From Nephrocerus scutellatus (taxonomy: Eukaryota; Arthropoda; Insecta; Diptera; Pipunculidae), in contig OX352763.1 of the NCBI GenBank assembly GCA_947095585.1, positions 107,487,908-107,551,907 of the forward strand: a DNA stretch of 64,000 bases. The letters run 5' to 3'. The notes beneath the pieces are model-generated. The model searched no databases. It saw only the letters and a program-made list of their open reading frames with translations, and was not told the origin of the DNA. Positions 11,401 to 23,061 of the stretch are shown piece after piece (the stretch's first letter is position 1; the number at the start of each line of letters is the position of its first letter). The position numbers were made by a program, and so were the translations under genes.

Positions 11401-12560
11401 TACCAAATTATGCTGCCGTCACCAAGCATAAACGAAATTAGCAGATCGATAAATCGGTTAAAAAATAATAGGGCCCCGGGATAACAAGATATCCCAGCTG
11501 AGCTGATTAAAACAGGAGGTCCCGCAATACATCAAACAATTCATGAAATAATAGTGGAAGTATGGGAGGAAGAAGCGATGCCAGAAGACTGGCGAGAGGC
11601 ATCCTGTGCCCCATACATAAGAAAGGAGATATCACAACATGCAACAATTCTCGTGATATAACGTTGTTGAGTACCGTGTAAATCTTATACACTCTATCCT
11701 CCAAGACAGGATAGCACCATACGCTTTAGTTCTCATTGGTCCATACCCACATTGTAGGCAAATCAACAACTGATCAGATTTACACCCTTAGGCAGGTGAT
11801 GGAAGAAAGTCTACTGTTTCAAAACTCACTACACCATCTTTTTAATAAGCCAAGTTTAAATATCCGGATAACTATCAAGCCCATTCAACATCCATTTCGT
11901 GCTCCAACAAGGGGATGGACTGGCCTGCGTCCTCTTCAACCTGGCGTTGGAGAAAGTGATCAGAGACCCTGACGTAACGACAATATAAGTCCCTTCAGAT
12001 ACTGGCTCACGCAGACGATATTGACATCATTGGTAGAAACCCAAGAGCTGTACAGGAAGCTTTCGTCCAGATGGAGGAGGCACATAAATGAGAGCAAAAC
12101 AAAGTACATGGTGACCACGTCTGCGAGTAGAAGATTCAACATTGTTCCCTCAATTAAAATGGTGAAGCGCGAATTTAAAGTAGTGCGATCCTTTAACTAT
12201 CTCGGGTCAACTGTAGCAACCGATAACAGCATGAAACCAGAAATACGCGCATGATTGCTGAAAGCCAACAAAGCCTACCTTAGTCTGTCAAGACTCTTCA
12301 AATCAAGGAATTTGACCATAACAACTCAGCTGCTGTTATATAAGACAATGGACATACCAGTTCTTGCATATGGGTCCGAGACTTGGGTGATTAGGTACAC
12401 GAGAGCGAGGCCGGCCAAATATACGCTGGAAAGATGGCGTAGACCAGGATGCCCAGAGTCTAGGGATGCCAAACTGGATGACATCGGCTCGAAATCGGTA
12501 CCGGTGGAGAGATTTTGTGCAGGAGCCCAGGACCGGACACCGCTTGTAGAATATTTTACA
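11401..12560 (+). mobile_element. RTE-like LINE fragment, internally deleted
   Basis: It starts with the linker PSINEISRSINRLKNNRAPG (11420-11480) and continues through EEEAMPEDWREASCAPYIRK, KSTTDQIYTLRQVMEE (11763-11810), a deletion, LQQGDGLACVLFNLALEKV (about 11900-11960), LAHADDIDIIGR (12005-12040; HADD in place of YADD), HINESKTKYMVTTSASRR (12084), YLGSTVATDNSMKPEIRA (12199) and SLSRLFKSRNLTITTQLLLY. It ends in a rejoined tail near 12550. Two deletions remove RT palm sequence and part of the C-terminus. It is better preserved than the copy at 6540. Confidence 0.8.
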
Positions 12561-13584
12561 TTTACAGAAATAATTTTACATTTTCCTTTTTGGAGTACAT
12601 ACGCAGAATTTAATTTCAAAACAAACGAGAAGGAATACGAAGGATATAATAAAATATTATTGCAAGCTGTTCTGGTATGAAGCTAGCAAAAGGACTGCTG
12701 CAGTTCGATCGATAGATGGGGCTACGTATTTAATTCCTTTGATTGTCGCACAGTATGTAGCCCTACAAGCCTCTCTCTACATTCTACAGTTATGGCAAAA
12801 ATATTCACAAATACCGCCAGACAAAGAACGACAACAAACAAACACAATTCGTCAGCAATAAAAAAAGATACTTATCATCAGTGAAACTGAAATTAGGTGG
12901 GTTGGTCGAATGGCAATAACATACTATGTAGACCATATACATAGATAGTGCACTCCCTTCTAATTGAAATCTCAAAAGCAACCATACAATGAACTAATCA
13001 AAGGCGACAGGATGGCGCCCGATGTTGTTGTGGCTGTGTTGTCATCAGCCAGGACACAATGAAAAGTTTTAAAAAAAAAGTTTCACCAAACACAAATTTG
13101 AATTCTAACGACCAACCAAAGATGGAAAAAATACAAACACAAAAAATTATTGAGAACTACTATTAAGAATAGTGACAAAGCAAAGTACGAGTGAATTCAG
13201 TTGTTATTCCAAAGAATTGACGTCATTCGATAAACGACGTAGTCGCGTCGCCACCGCGAATATTAGCAATGGTGTTGCTGGTTATCCTTTGTCCTTGTTC
13301 CTTCGCGGAAGCACCTCAAAGAAAAATTAGAAGTCATCAGCAAAGTGAAACATTGCGTGAAGTTGCAATGTCACTCACGTGAAATACGTAAAACGAAGTA
13401 CTTTTCTAATTAGGGGTTTCTCTATTGATTGGTTTTGTAGGTAGGAAATAGTTAGAGAACTCTAATGGATTTGTGTCTTCAATGAATAGTGAACATGAAA
13501 CGTTAGAGTTGAACGGTTTCCAGAATGCCTTTTGACATAATTTCTGAATGTGCCGTATATTAGTAACGAACTTGTCTTACAAGT
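12561..13584. other. Intron DNA, no recognised element
   Basis: A short stretch near 12880-12920 (KLRWVGRMA-like) may be a scrap of a LINE tail. Otherwise no feature is supported. Confidence 0.4.
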
Positions 13585-13587
13585 GTA

Positions 13588-13625
<38 letters not shown>

Positions 13626-13902
13626 GGCGCGACAGACCATGCGGTCCAAGGCCTGGCTTCTCGCAACCATTTGTGTTGAGCATGCATATTTTGGCACAAA
13701 AATGGAGGGACCTATAGTATAATGCCGGATCCGAACGGCGAATTGAGAAGCTTTCCGTGACAAGTTATTACTCTCGGACGTTTGTCAAACTTTCGCAAGA
13801 GGTGGGACACCGTGAAAAATACTTTGGTGTTACTGGGATTCGAACCACGAACCTCCTGCTCAGAAGTCCATGCTCTTATCCACTGAGCCACGGCACCCAC
13901 AA
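13585..13902 (-). mobile_element. tRNA-derived SINE (member b), full length with perfect 11-bp target duplication
   Basis: On the minus strand it begins GGGTGCCGTGGCTCAGTGGA (A box region) with GTTCGTGGTTCGAATCCC (B box), continues with the family body, and ends in (ATT)n, seen as TAA repeats at 13588-13624. It is flanked by the identical 11-mer GTCTTACAAGT at 13574-13584 and 13903-13913, the target-site duplication made by LINE-driven integration. The perfect duplication and pure tail suggest this is one of the younger insertions. Confidence 0.92.
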
Positions 13903-14364
13903 GTCTTACAAGTCTTACAATTCTAAGGAGTTGAGAATATCTGAATTTTTTTTACTTTATAAAAATTCAAATAGGTGGCCTATACGATCCAAGTTATCTA
14001 TTGGCAACAATATTCTACTCTACAAGACAAATATGAGGAACTTAAAAAAAGCAAAGCAAACAACAATTCAATGACAGCACGAAGCGGCGATAATACCCTG
14101 AAAGTCCTAAAAAGGATCGAAGTTCTTACTGTTTAATTCTCCGGGCGATAGTTAACATTTTCAAAATCTGCTATACACTGTGACCTAAATTTACAAACTG
14201 TCAATTTACAGCTGTCAGAAAATTATCCAAAACCCCATAACTTCTCATCCCAACGACGAGGTCAACACATTAATTCCAATGGAAAACGGTATAGCAACTT
14301 GGCTGACATGGCAGACCAACTGACATGGCGTATAGATTTTATATTTTATATTATGTAATTTACT

Positions 14365-15125
14365 AGCTGAAATACCCAGCATTGCCTGGCTGCCCCCACC
14401 ACACTACCCACCACCCAACACCAAGACCCTTCAAGACCCCCCCTCACCTCATATAACTGCACTATTATTATTATTATGTTTATAATAATTTTAATTTTAA
14501 TAAAGGGTATAGCCTACCTTATTGCCGTGGTGGTGAGTTGTCCCTTAGTAATAAGTTTATGTATAAAAAAATGCACGGTATTCGAGTCAAGCTACCCGCC
14601 ACGTCAACCCCCATAACACCATTACAACACTAACCCCATAAAAACATCCACCACAACCGTCACCACTACATCACAAAGTTTCACCTATATCCTATGAACG
14701 GTCTTCGAGTTATGCGCAAACAGACATGCATACATTCAGACAAAATTTCATTTTTATATATAACTAGCGGAAATACCCGGTGTTTTCAGGCTGCCATATC
14801 CCACCGAACCCCACCCAACTGACCGCACAATGACCTCCCGCCCACTTACCCATCTCCACCCATTGACAACCTCAGCCACCCAGAACATCATTCGTTCGCT
14901 GTTTTCGTTTCAATTCAAATCAGCATGAACTCTCACGGCAATATATGAAATTCAGTGGAATGACAGTGGCGCCATTTGTCGAAAATTGGTCGTACCAACT
15001 CAGAAACCTTCGTGGGCTCATGCACAACAACTTTGCTAAAGATCATCACATGATCAAATGCATAGTTTACGATTCTATAAAGGACATACTGACAAACATT
15101 CATTTTTATATGTATAGAAGATATA
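14365..15125 (+). repeat. Tandem pair of a short dispersed element
   Basis: Two copies in the same direction each begin TAGC(T/G)GAAATACCC followed by a GC-rich C-tract region. They start at about 14365 and 14763 and end with CAAACAGACATGC...CATTTTTATATA or GACAAACATTCATTTTTATA. Each is about 360-400 bases. The element type is unknown; its 3' end with ATTTTTATATA and its 5' CGGAAATACCCGG-type motif look like a non-autonomous retroelement or MITE. No coding capacity. Confidence 0.6.
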
Positions 15126-15389
15126 ATATCATTTTCTGGAAGGTTAGTCAACCCTATATTCAGGTGGTTGCTAGGAGTTAGCCCCTCAGATATAAGAGAT
15201 AGCAGGAAAATCAATTACTAAAAAGAACCGAGAATGAAACTACATAACCAAACAAAAGGAGGATCGGCTGCGTACAAAGTTGATTCCCCAGAAACTCGTT
15301 TGGATACATTGACTATGAACGCACACAACCGGGGGTGCTCTTCATCACAAAAAAGTTATTTTGAATTATGGAAACGAAAAACAATAGGA

Positions 15390-17250
15390 ACTCTTCGTCA
15401 TCGACTTTTGGCTTTGGAAAAAAGAACAACGATTGGAAACTGGAACGTTTCGCACACACTGTGAAGACACGTCAAGTTTAAAGGAAGTTTAAAGAAAAAT
15501 GGATCGCTATGCACTCGAAATTATCGGTCTGAGCGAGACGAAACGATTGGAGAGTGATAAATTGATTACGGATGACAAGCACCATCTCAATTACAGAGGT
15601 GATAATACCACTCGCAGAAACAATGAAGGAATCAAGGAATTATATTTAAGGTCAAAACATCTCTAATAGGAGCATATATCCTGAATGCTTTCTCGGACCG
15701 TATTATATATGTCATATTCCCAAAAAGGAGGATCACGATCATCCAATGTTATCCAACTGAAATAGATAACAATGACCCAAAAAAATCATTCTCTATCCAA
15801 ACTTGAAGCAACTCTTGCTTCAGTAAGCAGAGACAACATACAGGTCATTGGGACGTCAATGCCGAGGCAACAAGTGCAATGGTTACGGCAACAGACTGAT
15901 TGATTAATATTCAAGTCATTAGTTATCATCGGTGGAACTAAATTTATTTATTAAAACATTCATAATGCAGGCAGTCTTCCGATGGACTGTCAAGTAACCA
16001 GATCAACCACCATTCTTATAAGATAGATTCTAGACATCCCTTTTAGAAATAAAGATCCGTCGTGTCACCCATGTATGCACTGGCAATCTCATCTTAGGAG
16101 TCCGATTACGTTCAGCTGCAATCCATTTGCTTTATTGAACTATAAGGCGGTTCACCGTCAAGCGGCTAAGAAATCCTTCCGTTGCTGATGCGTTGAGATG
16201 ATTGAGCGCAAGGACAATCGATCACGATCGATCAAAAGAAGGACGACAACAAAAATTTAGACTATACCGAGCGAGGTGAATATCTGGGGTTATCTACAAT
16301 AAACTTCCTTTAGATGCTTGTACAGCCGAATTTTGAGCTAATATACGCGACATTTACACAATTATTAAGAAGCTCAATGGTGAAACGTCTACATCGATAC
16401 TAAATCTGAAGGACAGGAGCTGCCATGCTTTCACGAAGGAACTGGAATAGCTTGGTCGTTTGGGGAATATTCTTCAAAGCAATTAACACAAGGGACGAAA
16501 ATGATAGGGATATTTCAACTGAAACACCAAACTGAAGACAAAAAAGTTACATGTAAATGTAAAAACATGCCACATGCGAAACACGACACACATCACATAC
16601 GGAATATAAAAATTGCTATTTGGGACCTAGGCACTGACAGAACTTCAGCTCTCTAGGACGTATAAAAGGTGATTAAAAAGGACATCAAATTAGTCGGAAA
16701 TACATCGAGTCAAGTTAAATAAACGTTTTTAAAAAGTCTGCTGAATCAAACAATATAGCTGCGGTTCTAGTAGATCCTCTTTAGGTTTTCATTAGAGAAG
16801 TATTGTTATCACAGAATATACCCAATAGCTGAAAAGAAAGATTTATAATGACTATCCCCCAAAAAGGTGATATCAACGAGTGTAAGAACTGGCGACATAT
16901 CAGTCCTGTCAATACCAACGAAAACAGCTTTACCTCGGCTGTTGTGTGTTGATCGCAAAAACACTTTCCAATTTATTATTTAGCAATCTGCTGAATACAA
17001 GAAAAATCTGATAGAATCTACCGATCTCCAATCTGGACAACCTTACAAAGTCTGGGTATTCCCAACACAATAATAACCATCGTCCGAGATCTCTGCAGGT
17101 TCTGTAAGGTTCGATTTAAGGATAGGAAAAGTGCTGGTTTTCTGTCCAATGCTATTCCTAACATTAAGTAGGTAGGTATGGAGATAGGGAAGACGGTCAA
17201 GGGGTTGTCCCCGTGAAACTTGCAGGAGCCTCAATAAGCGCCAGAGTACG
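15390..17250 (+). mobile_element. Old RTE-like LINE with endonuclease and RT remains
   Basis: The apurinic-type endonuclease start is readable as TIGNWNVSHTL (15430) and MDRYALEIIGLSETKRLESD (15499), then TDDKHHLNYRG, LEATLASVSRDNIQVIG (15806). The linker region is heavily scrambled (15950-16700). RT remains follow: IPQKGDINECKNWRHISPVN (16855-16915) and LQSLGIPNTIITIVRDLCRF (17044-17103). The copy is antisense to para and very decayed. The pattern matches LINEs often annotated as craniofacial development protein 2-like because of the endonuclease. Confidence 0.7.
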
Positions 17251-17289
17251 CTATTTTTAGCCCTTTTTACAAGGAAGTCTTATTAAGGG

Positions 17290-17640
17290 TTGTTTGAATG
17301 GCTTTTAAAACCAACCTGTAGCTTGTAGTTCAAGATCAATACAATATTTCTATACTCAAAAAGTCTTTCAGGTCAAAGAATGGATAGTTCAGAGTGCGGT
17401 CTCTAGGCCATGACATGGTCGGCTATCTATAAAGGTAGTGGATATGAGTTTCTTTCTGATTTACCTCCTTACAGCTTCTGCAGATGGTGTTATGTGAAAA
17501 AGCCAGCCAAACAGCTTGGCTGGATACTCGCCAGTTACCAGTAATAAATTCCAAAATTCTGGCAGTATCCTTCCATAATTTTAAGATCTCCTAGTGGTAC
17601 TGGAAACGGTAACAACTGGCACCTTAACCAAGAAGTATTG
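17290..17640 (-). mobile_element. LINE C-terminal tail (Cys-rich), minus strand
   Basis: Minus-strand frames read LEFITGNWRVSSQAVWLAF, then NTICRSCKEVNQKETHIHYL, then RDRTLNYPFFDLKDFL. This is the C-x2-C...H pattern that ends many I/R1/LOA-type LINE polyproteins. Only the tail is left, sense to para. Confidence 0.55.
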
Positions 17641-17679
17641 CTCACTATGGATTTTACGGACGATATTTGTCTGTTAAAT

Positions 17680-18760
17680 ATAAAATCATTCTAACGAAGC
17701 TTGTCGTTAACGCACATACCGCAAATTGCCAGTTTTTCAATCGATGCAAGTGCCATTCATGGATATCCAAATCAATATTGAATTTAGCATTCGCTTAGAC
17801 GACCGGCTTGGAAGCCGATTATTTTCTCCCCATTTTGTTATGCTGTCTAGGTCAGAATTTAACGAGCTTAACACACGTAGTTCTTTGAGTTCCACATAAG
17901 AAGTGGAGGGACATACCTCAAACTTATATGAGAAGCTGAGAGTGCTGTCGTCAACAAAAGAGTGAGTTGGATTAGAAGTCACAGGTAAGATATCATTAAT
18001 AAAAAAATGGGAAAGAGTGTCGGGGACAAAACAGAACCCTAGGGAAGTAAGTGAAAACGTCCAATATAACTTCAATTGAGCGGTCCAAAAGATAGCTTCT
18101 AATCCAATGAAGCAGTTTATCAGCAACTCCACAACCTCAAATACCTTAGAAATATCGATTGCTTTCACCAAATTGATGGAAAGACCGGTTCCACATTTCG
18201 GTGAGATATACCATCAAATCACCAGTAGAACGTTGCCCACGAAATCCGTACTACCGGTCACTAAGGATTTCGTTGGTTTCAAGATATTTCATGAGCTGAA
18301 AATTGATCAGCGTTTCCATGACCTTGGAAAGAATGGACGTAAGTGCTATGGGTTGGTACAAAGAAAGAGACGACGGCTCGCATTTTTTGCGTATTCGCTG
18401 GACAAAGGCTGCTTTCCAACTTCTCGCGAAGAGTCCACAAGAATAGAAAAGATGGAAAAACGTACGCAATAGTAATGACAGCTTGGAAGAACACCTCTTC
18501 AGAACTAATCGCGAAGTACCATCTGGCCCAGCGGATTTGTTAGTGTTAAGATCATTTAAAACTCTAGCAACTGCACGAGTACGAATGAATATCTGTCCCA
18601 TAGAGTGTTCTATACTCTGAGGTGGTGCAGGCGGCAGCAATGCTTAATCTGGAAGCGTGAAGCTAGCTGCAAAATGCGCAGCAAACAGATTGGCCTTGTC
18701 TATAGACCTGACAACTGGAATTTCATTATAGATGAGCGTTGCGATAAAGCAAACTATCCT
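17680..18760 (-). mobile_element. CR1/Jockey-like LINE reverse transcriptase fragment
   Basis: Minus-strand blocks in order: IFIRTRAVARVLNDLNTNKS and AGPDGTSRLVLKRCSSKLSL (18590-18470), SLYQPIALTSILSKVMETLI (about 18350-18290), FQLMKYLETNEILSDR (18251), AIDISKVFEVVELLI (about 18165-18120), then FINDILPVTSNPTHSFVDDS, with FVDD at the catalytic YxDD site, and LNSDLDSITKWGENNRL (17860-17810). Frameshifts are present. A closely related copy lies at 30790-31430. Clade between CR1 and Jockey is uncertain. Confidence 0.75.
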
Positions 18761-19180
18761 ATGGAGCAAATGTTCTATGGCTCGAGGTTCCGGGTAGATG
18801 TGATTCTAGGGTCTGCTTTGTTAACCGCCCATGCCGAACGAACTGAAGCATTGATGCCAGATTTTACCAAGATCGCATTAGTACAAGGAAGTTGGTTCCG
18901 TCCACAGTGCGAGGTTTACCTCCTTCAAAGCTGTTGTAAACTTTTGATTATGACCTGCGTAGTGGTTGTGGTACGAGTGTATTACCGAAATTTGGTTTGT
19001 TTGGTTATATATATAACTGTGTAGCCAGCACAACCGGATGCCGTCATCCCATAGGTCGGCCAGTAAGATAGGCCCTGATCCTATCAGTAAGTAAAACTAG
19101 CACATCTGTTTTGGAGATAGTCGCTGATTGTCGTTTAACCAAACCTAGTCCGAAGAAGACCGTGACAAAGAGCCTTGCCG
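18761..19180 (-). repeat. Dispersed repeat R1 (copy 1, partial)
   Basis: On the minus strand this matches the unit seen in fuller form at 31440-32095, 37558-38135 and 56430-57080. Shared landmarks are the CGGTC(C/T)TCTTCGGAC start, GCCTATCTTAC, CACCAAGAT(T/C)GC-type sequence and ATCTGAGTGCCTGGGCG-like sequence. In this copy it joins LINE linker sequence directly, with part of both deleted. Class unknown; it may be the 5' region of the CR1/Jockey-like LINE. Confidence 0.55.
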
Positions 19181-19485
19181 GCATCTAAATGACAGTTTCT
19201 GTACTTTTAATAGCCGGAACAGTCCATAGTGAACAGTTTTCTTATTTTGTCAACATAATCGCAGCGGATGGATCAATTAATCGCGACATACTTATTTCTA
19301 CCTTAAGCCCCAAGGAAATCTGGTGCTCAAATTACATCTCGAAGAGCCCAATACTACGTATTCCTCAATAGAAGGTTAAAATCAGTTTTTTTTTCTATGG
19401 TAGTGATACCTGGAAGGTAACTACGGACATCTCAACTCATCAACTCGTAAACAGATGCTTAAGACGAGTACTGAAGATCTTTTAA

Positions 19486-19770
19486 TAATAATAACATTCA
19501 GCGCGACACATCGTTGCGGTCAAAAGGTCTAGCTTCTCGCGACCATTTGTGTTGTGCATGTATATTTTTTGCACACAAATGGAAGGGACCTATTTAATTG
19601 TATAGGAATTGAGATGCTTTTCGTGACAAATTATTACCTCTTGAATATTTATCAGACATTCAGGAGAGGTGGAGCCGTGAAAAATAATTTTTGGTGTTTT
19701 CTGGAATTCGAACTACGAACCTCTGCTCAGAAACTCATGCACTTAACCAGTGAGCCACGGCGCCTAACTT
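19486..19770 (-). mobile_element. tRNA-derived SINE (member c)
   Basis: Full-length minus-strand copy: 5' GGCGCCGTGGCTCACTGGTT at the right end, B box GTTCGAATTCCAG, tail (TTA)n at the left. The 8-mer TCTTTTAA flanks it at 19478-19485 and 19771-19778 as target-site duplication. Confidence 0.88.
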
Positions 19771-19814
19771 TCTTTTAACTCTTTTGGTCCAACTTTATTT
19801 TAAAAAGAAAACCT

Positions 19815-20065
19815 TCTCCAGCCTGCCCAACAATGGCCAATCGTAACCGTAATCAAACAGCGAAAGTGGCAGTATGTTGGACACATACTAGGATAGTAAT
19901 CCAATAAAATTGCAAGAATGGACATTGAACCGAATCCGGCTTGGTCGCCCAATGACAATGTGGAGGCGACCGATAAAAGGATGTAATTAAAACGGCTGGC
20001 ACAGCATCGAAGTGAAGTGTCCTAAAGCGACAACTAAAAAAATTCTTAATGTCTCCAGAGAGATG
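19815..20065 (+). mobile_element. RTE-like LINE C-terminal tail
   Basis: Readable pieces KQRKWQYVGHIL (about 19855-19890), LQEWTLNRIRLGRPMTMWRR (19910-19970) and VSREM near 20060 correspond to the C-terminal (W)xGHxLR...RGRPxxTWRR motif of RTE-like LINEs. Only about 250 bases remain, with stops. Confidence 0.6.
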
Positions 20066-20405
20066 TAAATATTCATCGAAAAAACCCACCTCTCTGCGGA
20101 ATATTTTCGTAAAGTCATGTCACGTCACACTGCACTCACATCGCAGCACCCATATTGTTTTGAAAATCAATTTTTATTCAGTGTCAACAAACGCACTTGC
20201 TGGAATGTGAATTCTAGTCCCAAATAAGTAATTCAAAGAACCAGAGTTCAAATGAGAATTTATGCAAATAAAGGACAAGAAGCGGCATGGGATGAGTTCA
20301 CGCTATTACCATTGCTTTACATACTTGCATTGCGGAGATATAAAGTAACAATCCCGCATTGGATGCCATTAAATATTAATATATAAAGGGATATAATTTA
20401 CTCAC

Positions 20406-20561
20406 CAGTATATTTGAGTAGAATGGATCAATATCCTCGAGAGGAGTGGAGGCCAATTCCGGCGGGAAGCTGCCATGCAATCGAACAGGTATGGGCACAC
20501 CCTGTTCAAGTGTAGGATCCGGTTGTGGACCTTCATCCTCGTCCTCGTCATCATATCGGAT
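20406..20561 (-). CDS. para: para coding exon 2 (N-terminal cytoplasmic segment)
   Basis: The exon has 156 bases, 52 codons. It begins [16 protein letters not shown], continues with [20 protein letters not shown] and ends [10 protein letters not shown]. This is the conserved acidic stretch plus the proline-rich linker that precedes domain I in insect para. The acceptor is TTTTTTGTAG-like sequence ending ACAG (AG at 20562-20563); the donor is GTGAG at 20401-20405. Both ends are phase 0, so it joins exon j or exon 1 on one side and exon 3 on the other without shifting the frame. The frame is broken by intron stops outside these borders. Confidence 0.93.
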
Positions 20562-21600
20562 CTGTTTTTTGTAGCAGCAGTGTGTTTCCAGACAAAATGT
20601 GAAAAATGTTAGTTAGTATATGGTATAAAGGAGGGTGAAATATATTGGGTAATACATTTTTTTCCAATAATCGAATTTTGCAATTTTTAACTAAATAGTA
20701 ATTTTGTAGATTTTTTTTTCTCTATTTTACATAGCTAATTGGGTAATTTTGGAAAACTGATTTCAAACCGATTTTTCTTTCTTCAAAATTAGCTTCTAAA
20801 CGAAGTTTGCTTTTTTTTCGTTAAAATAAAAAATAAATCTAATTTGTAATCAACACAAATAAAACAAAATGTTATTATCAATATAAATAAAAAGCTGTGT
20901 TCTATTCTAGAGAAATAATATTGCCATTAAAAATATAATATAATATTTTTTTTCCAAGTAAACAAAAAACAAACTTAAACAACTCTTCTAAGCTATAATG
21001 GAGTAAGTTTTGCGGCAAAAAAAGTACACAAAATAGAGAGAAAAAGAGAAACACACAAGGAAATAGACAGAGAGAGCTGTATACTGGAGAAAAAAAACAT
21101 TAAACATTTAAGTATTAGTTGTAATATATATAGTAAAAAGTGTAATTCGCAATGTAGTTTTACTTTCGGCAATAAATACTCGCACAGGCTGCAGTTAAGC
21201 TTAAAAAAATAATGCCCACTGCATTATATGAATTAACTCATCAGTAGCTGTAAATATATTTACTACGTGGTACATATATGTATTTAATTATTAATATACT
21301 CTATTTGTGTAATTGAATGAAATGCTATTGGATAAAATACCCTAAGGGAATAGTCAAAAGCAGTTACCATGATGATGTCCAGTCATGTTCTGTTCGACAG
21401 GAATGGCAATAAAAAAAAAGGAATAACACAGATGGAAGAGCATACGTGCAATGTGTGTGTTTGTGACGTTTTCTGGCGGGTTCGCTTGGAAGCCAAACGT
21501 ACTCACGTAAAGTTAAAAAACAACCCATAAACATTAAATTTTTTTTATATAAATCCTCTAATCGGAAAAACACTTAAATGCAAAATTTGAAACAAATCTG
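20562..21600. other. AT-rich intron between exon j and exon 2
   Basis: AT-rich sequence with long A and T runs (20700-20960). The acceptor of exon 2 is at its left border. No gene or repeat family supported. Confidence 0.5.
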
Positions 21601-21601
21601 G

Positions 21602-21820
21602 CTAAGTTTCAAAAATATTTTCTGGGATCACATTCAAAGGTGAGCGCCCGATCATTTTAAATATTTTATAGAAAGTGTTATCATCGGAGAGTACCTTGCA
21701 ACGACGAAGTACACCGACGAATGCCTTCTTAACAAATGAGACGGCAGCGGAGCAGTTTTTAAATAGAGTCTCAACGGTGGTGTTCCCAATTCCAGAAAGA
21801 ATGAGCGATTGGTGATAAAC
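21602..21820 (-). other. Unassigned minus-strand open stretch
   Basis: A 72-codon frame between stops, without ATG at its start, reads SGIGNTTVETLFKNCSAAVS, then FVKKAFVGVLRRCKVLSDDN, then TFYKIFKMIGRSPLNVIPEN. The composition is protein-like, and the two other minus frames carry several stops. I recognise no family. It may be a pseudogene piece or chance. Confidence 0.25.
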
Positions 21821-21959
21821 TTATTATATGGCTACTCGAATTTAATTGGAGTTTCATACTAACAAAGAACCGGCATACCCGGCCGGTCTTGTGTCCAAAA
21901 AGACATCAAAATACTTGACCCATCAAGTTGGTGGTTGCGCGTGAGTTAAAAAGCAGAAA

Positions 21960-23060
21960 CAGTCGGGCCACCTTACAACAAATACCATAGATATTGACAG
22001 TTTTACAGAGGATGACCCTGCAATGTACGAGATAAGGACAACGACTTCCGAATCTACACGTGGAATGTTCGAACACTCAACAAGCACAGTCGAATAATTA
22101 TCCGAGTTCCTAGTTAGACACAAAATTCACATAAATGAAATCCAGCAACTCCGCTGGAAAGGTCCTTCTAAAGAAGGGATGAACAACTTTAACATTGATC
22201 ACGGCTCTGTAGTGTAGTTTGTTTGTGACGTCTCCATGCAAACAAAAGCCTCAGATATGGACAGTTTTACAGAGGATGACTCTGCAATACACGAGATAAG
22301 GACCATGACTTCTGGATCTACACGTGGAATGTTCGAACACTCAACAGACAACACGCAGTCGAATAATTATCGAAGTTCCTAGTTCGACACAGCACTAACT
22401 CAGTAACTCAAGTTAACATTGCTGGACAGCCGGTAGAGAGAGTTGAGAGTTTCCAATATCTGGGGAGTATTGTCTCGACCGAAGGTGGAACCAAACAGGA
22501 CATTGTCAACCGAATTGACAAATCAAAATCGGTGTTTGGAATGATGTCCATGATATGGCGAAGCAATGCGATCAGCTTAAACACCAAGCTGCGACTGTTC
22601 CGTTCAAATGTTGAATCTGTGCTGTTGTATGGGTGCAGAACTTGGAAGGTGACCGCTACTATCACAAAAAGATTACAAACGTTCGTAAATAGGTGCCTAC
22701 GGAACATCTTAAGGGTTTTCTGACCTAACCGTATCTCTAACAATCATCTTTACCAGAGAACGGGTCAGGAACCAATAGGCACAACCATCCAACGACGGAA
22801 GTGGCAGTGTAGTATATGACCAATCACTCCGAAAAGGCGACAGTTTCACAGCAAACTACGCAATGCAATGGAGCCCGTTATTTCAGGATGGTAGAAGAAC
22901 GGGTCGTCCGAGAACTACATGGCGCAGAACAGTTGAGGAGGAGTCACGGCAATTGGGGAAGAGTTGGAGAGAGCTGAAGTTCATTGCCAGGAACCGCACG
23001 CGATGGCGCATAGGCGTAGTAGAGGCCTTAGGACCCACAAGGGGATATAGGACATAAGTA
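21960..23060 (+). mobile_element. RTE-like LINE (second subfamily), internally deleted
   Basis: The endonuclease N-terminus appears twice: RIYTWNVRTLN near 22050 and again at 22314. It is followed by EIQQLRWKGPSKEGMNNFNI (22138). The sequence then jumps to the RT C-terminus: VERVESFQYLGSIVSTEGGT (22431-22490), SKSVFGMMSMIWRSNAISLN (22526), LFRSNVESVLLYGCRTWKVT (22597), RTGRPRTTWRRTVEEESRQL (22899) and RNRTRWRIGVVEALGPTRGY, with a stop near 23056. The catalytic RT palm is deleted. Different C-terminal wording from the copies at 6540 and 11401 marks a separate subfamily. Confidence 0.8.
21988..22392 (+). repeat. Direct duplication of the LINE endonuclease start (262-bp spacing)
   Basis: Blocks of about 135 bases at 21988-22125 and 22250-22392 are near identical (GACAGTTTTACAGAGGATGA, ATCTACACGTGGAATGTTCG, CGAACACTCAACA, TCCTAGTT(A/C)GACACA). 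The 3' block carries a small insertion (CAGACAACACG). Between them lies LINE endonuclease sequence, so the copy contains its endonuclease start twice. Confidence 0.8.
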
Positions 23061-23061
23061 G

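Noticed and set aside
13462..13763. Minus-strand frames with runs of Tyr or Ile
   Set aside because: They are translations of the SINE's TAA/ATT tail, not proteins.
13712..13900. Frames reading AQWIRAWTSEQEVRGSNP at several sites
   Set aside because: This is the translated A/B-box head of the SINE; the same string appears wherever the SINE does.
18107..18543. Long plus-strand frames opposite the CR1/Jockey-like RT
   Set aside because: They are shadow frames of the minus-strand reverse transcriptase, which carries the real motifs.
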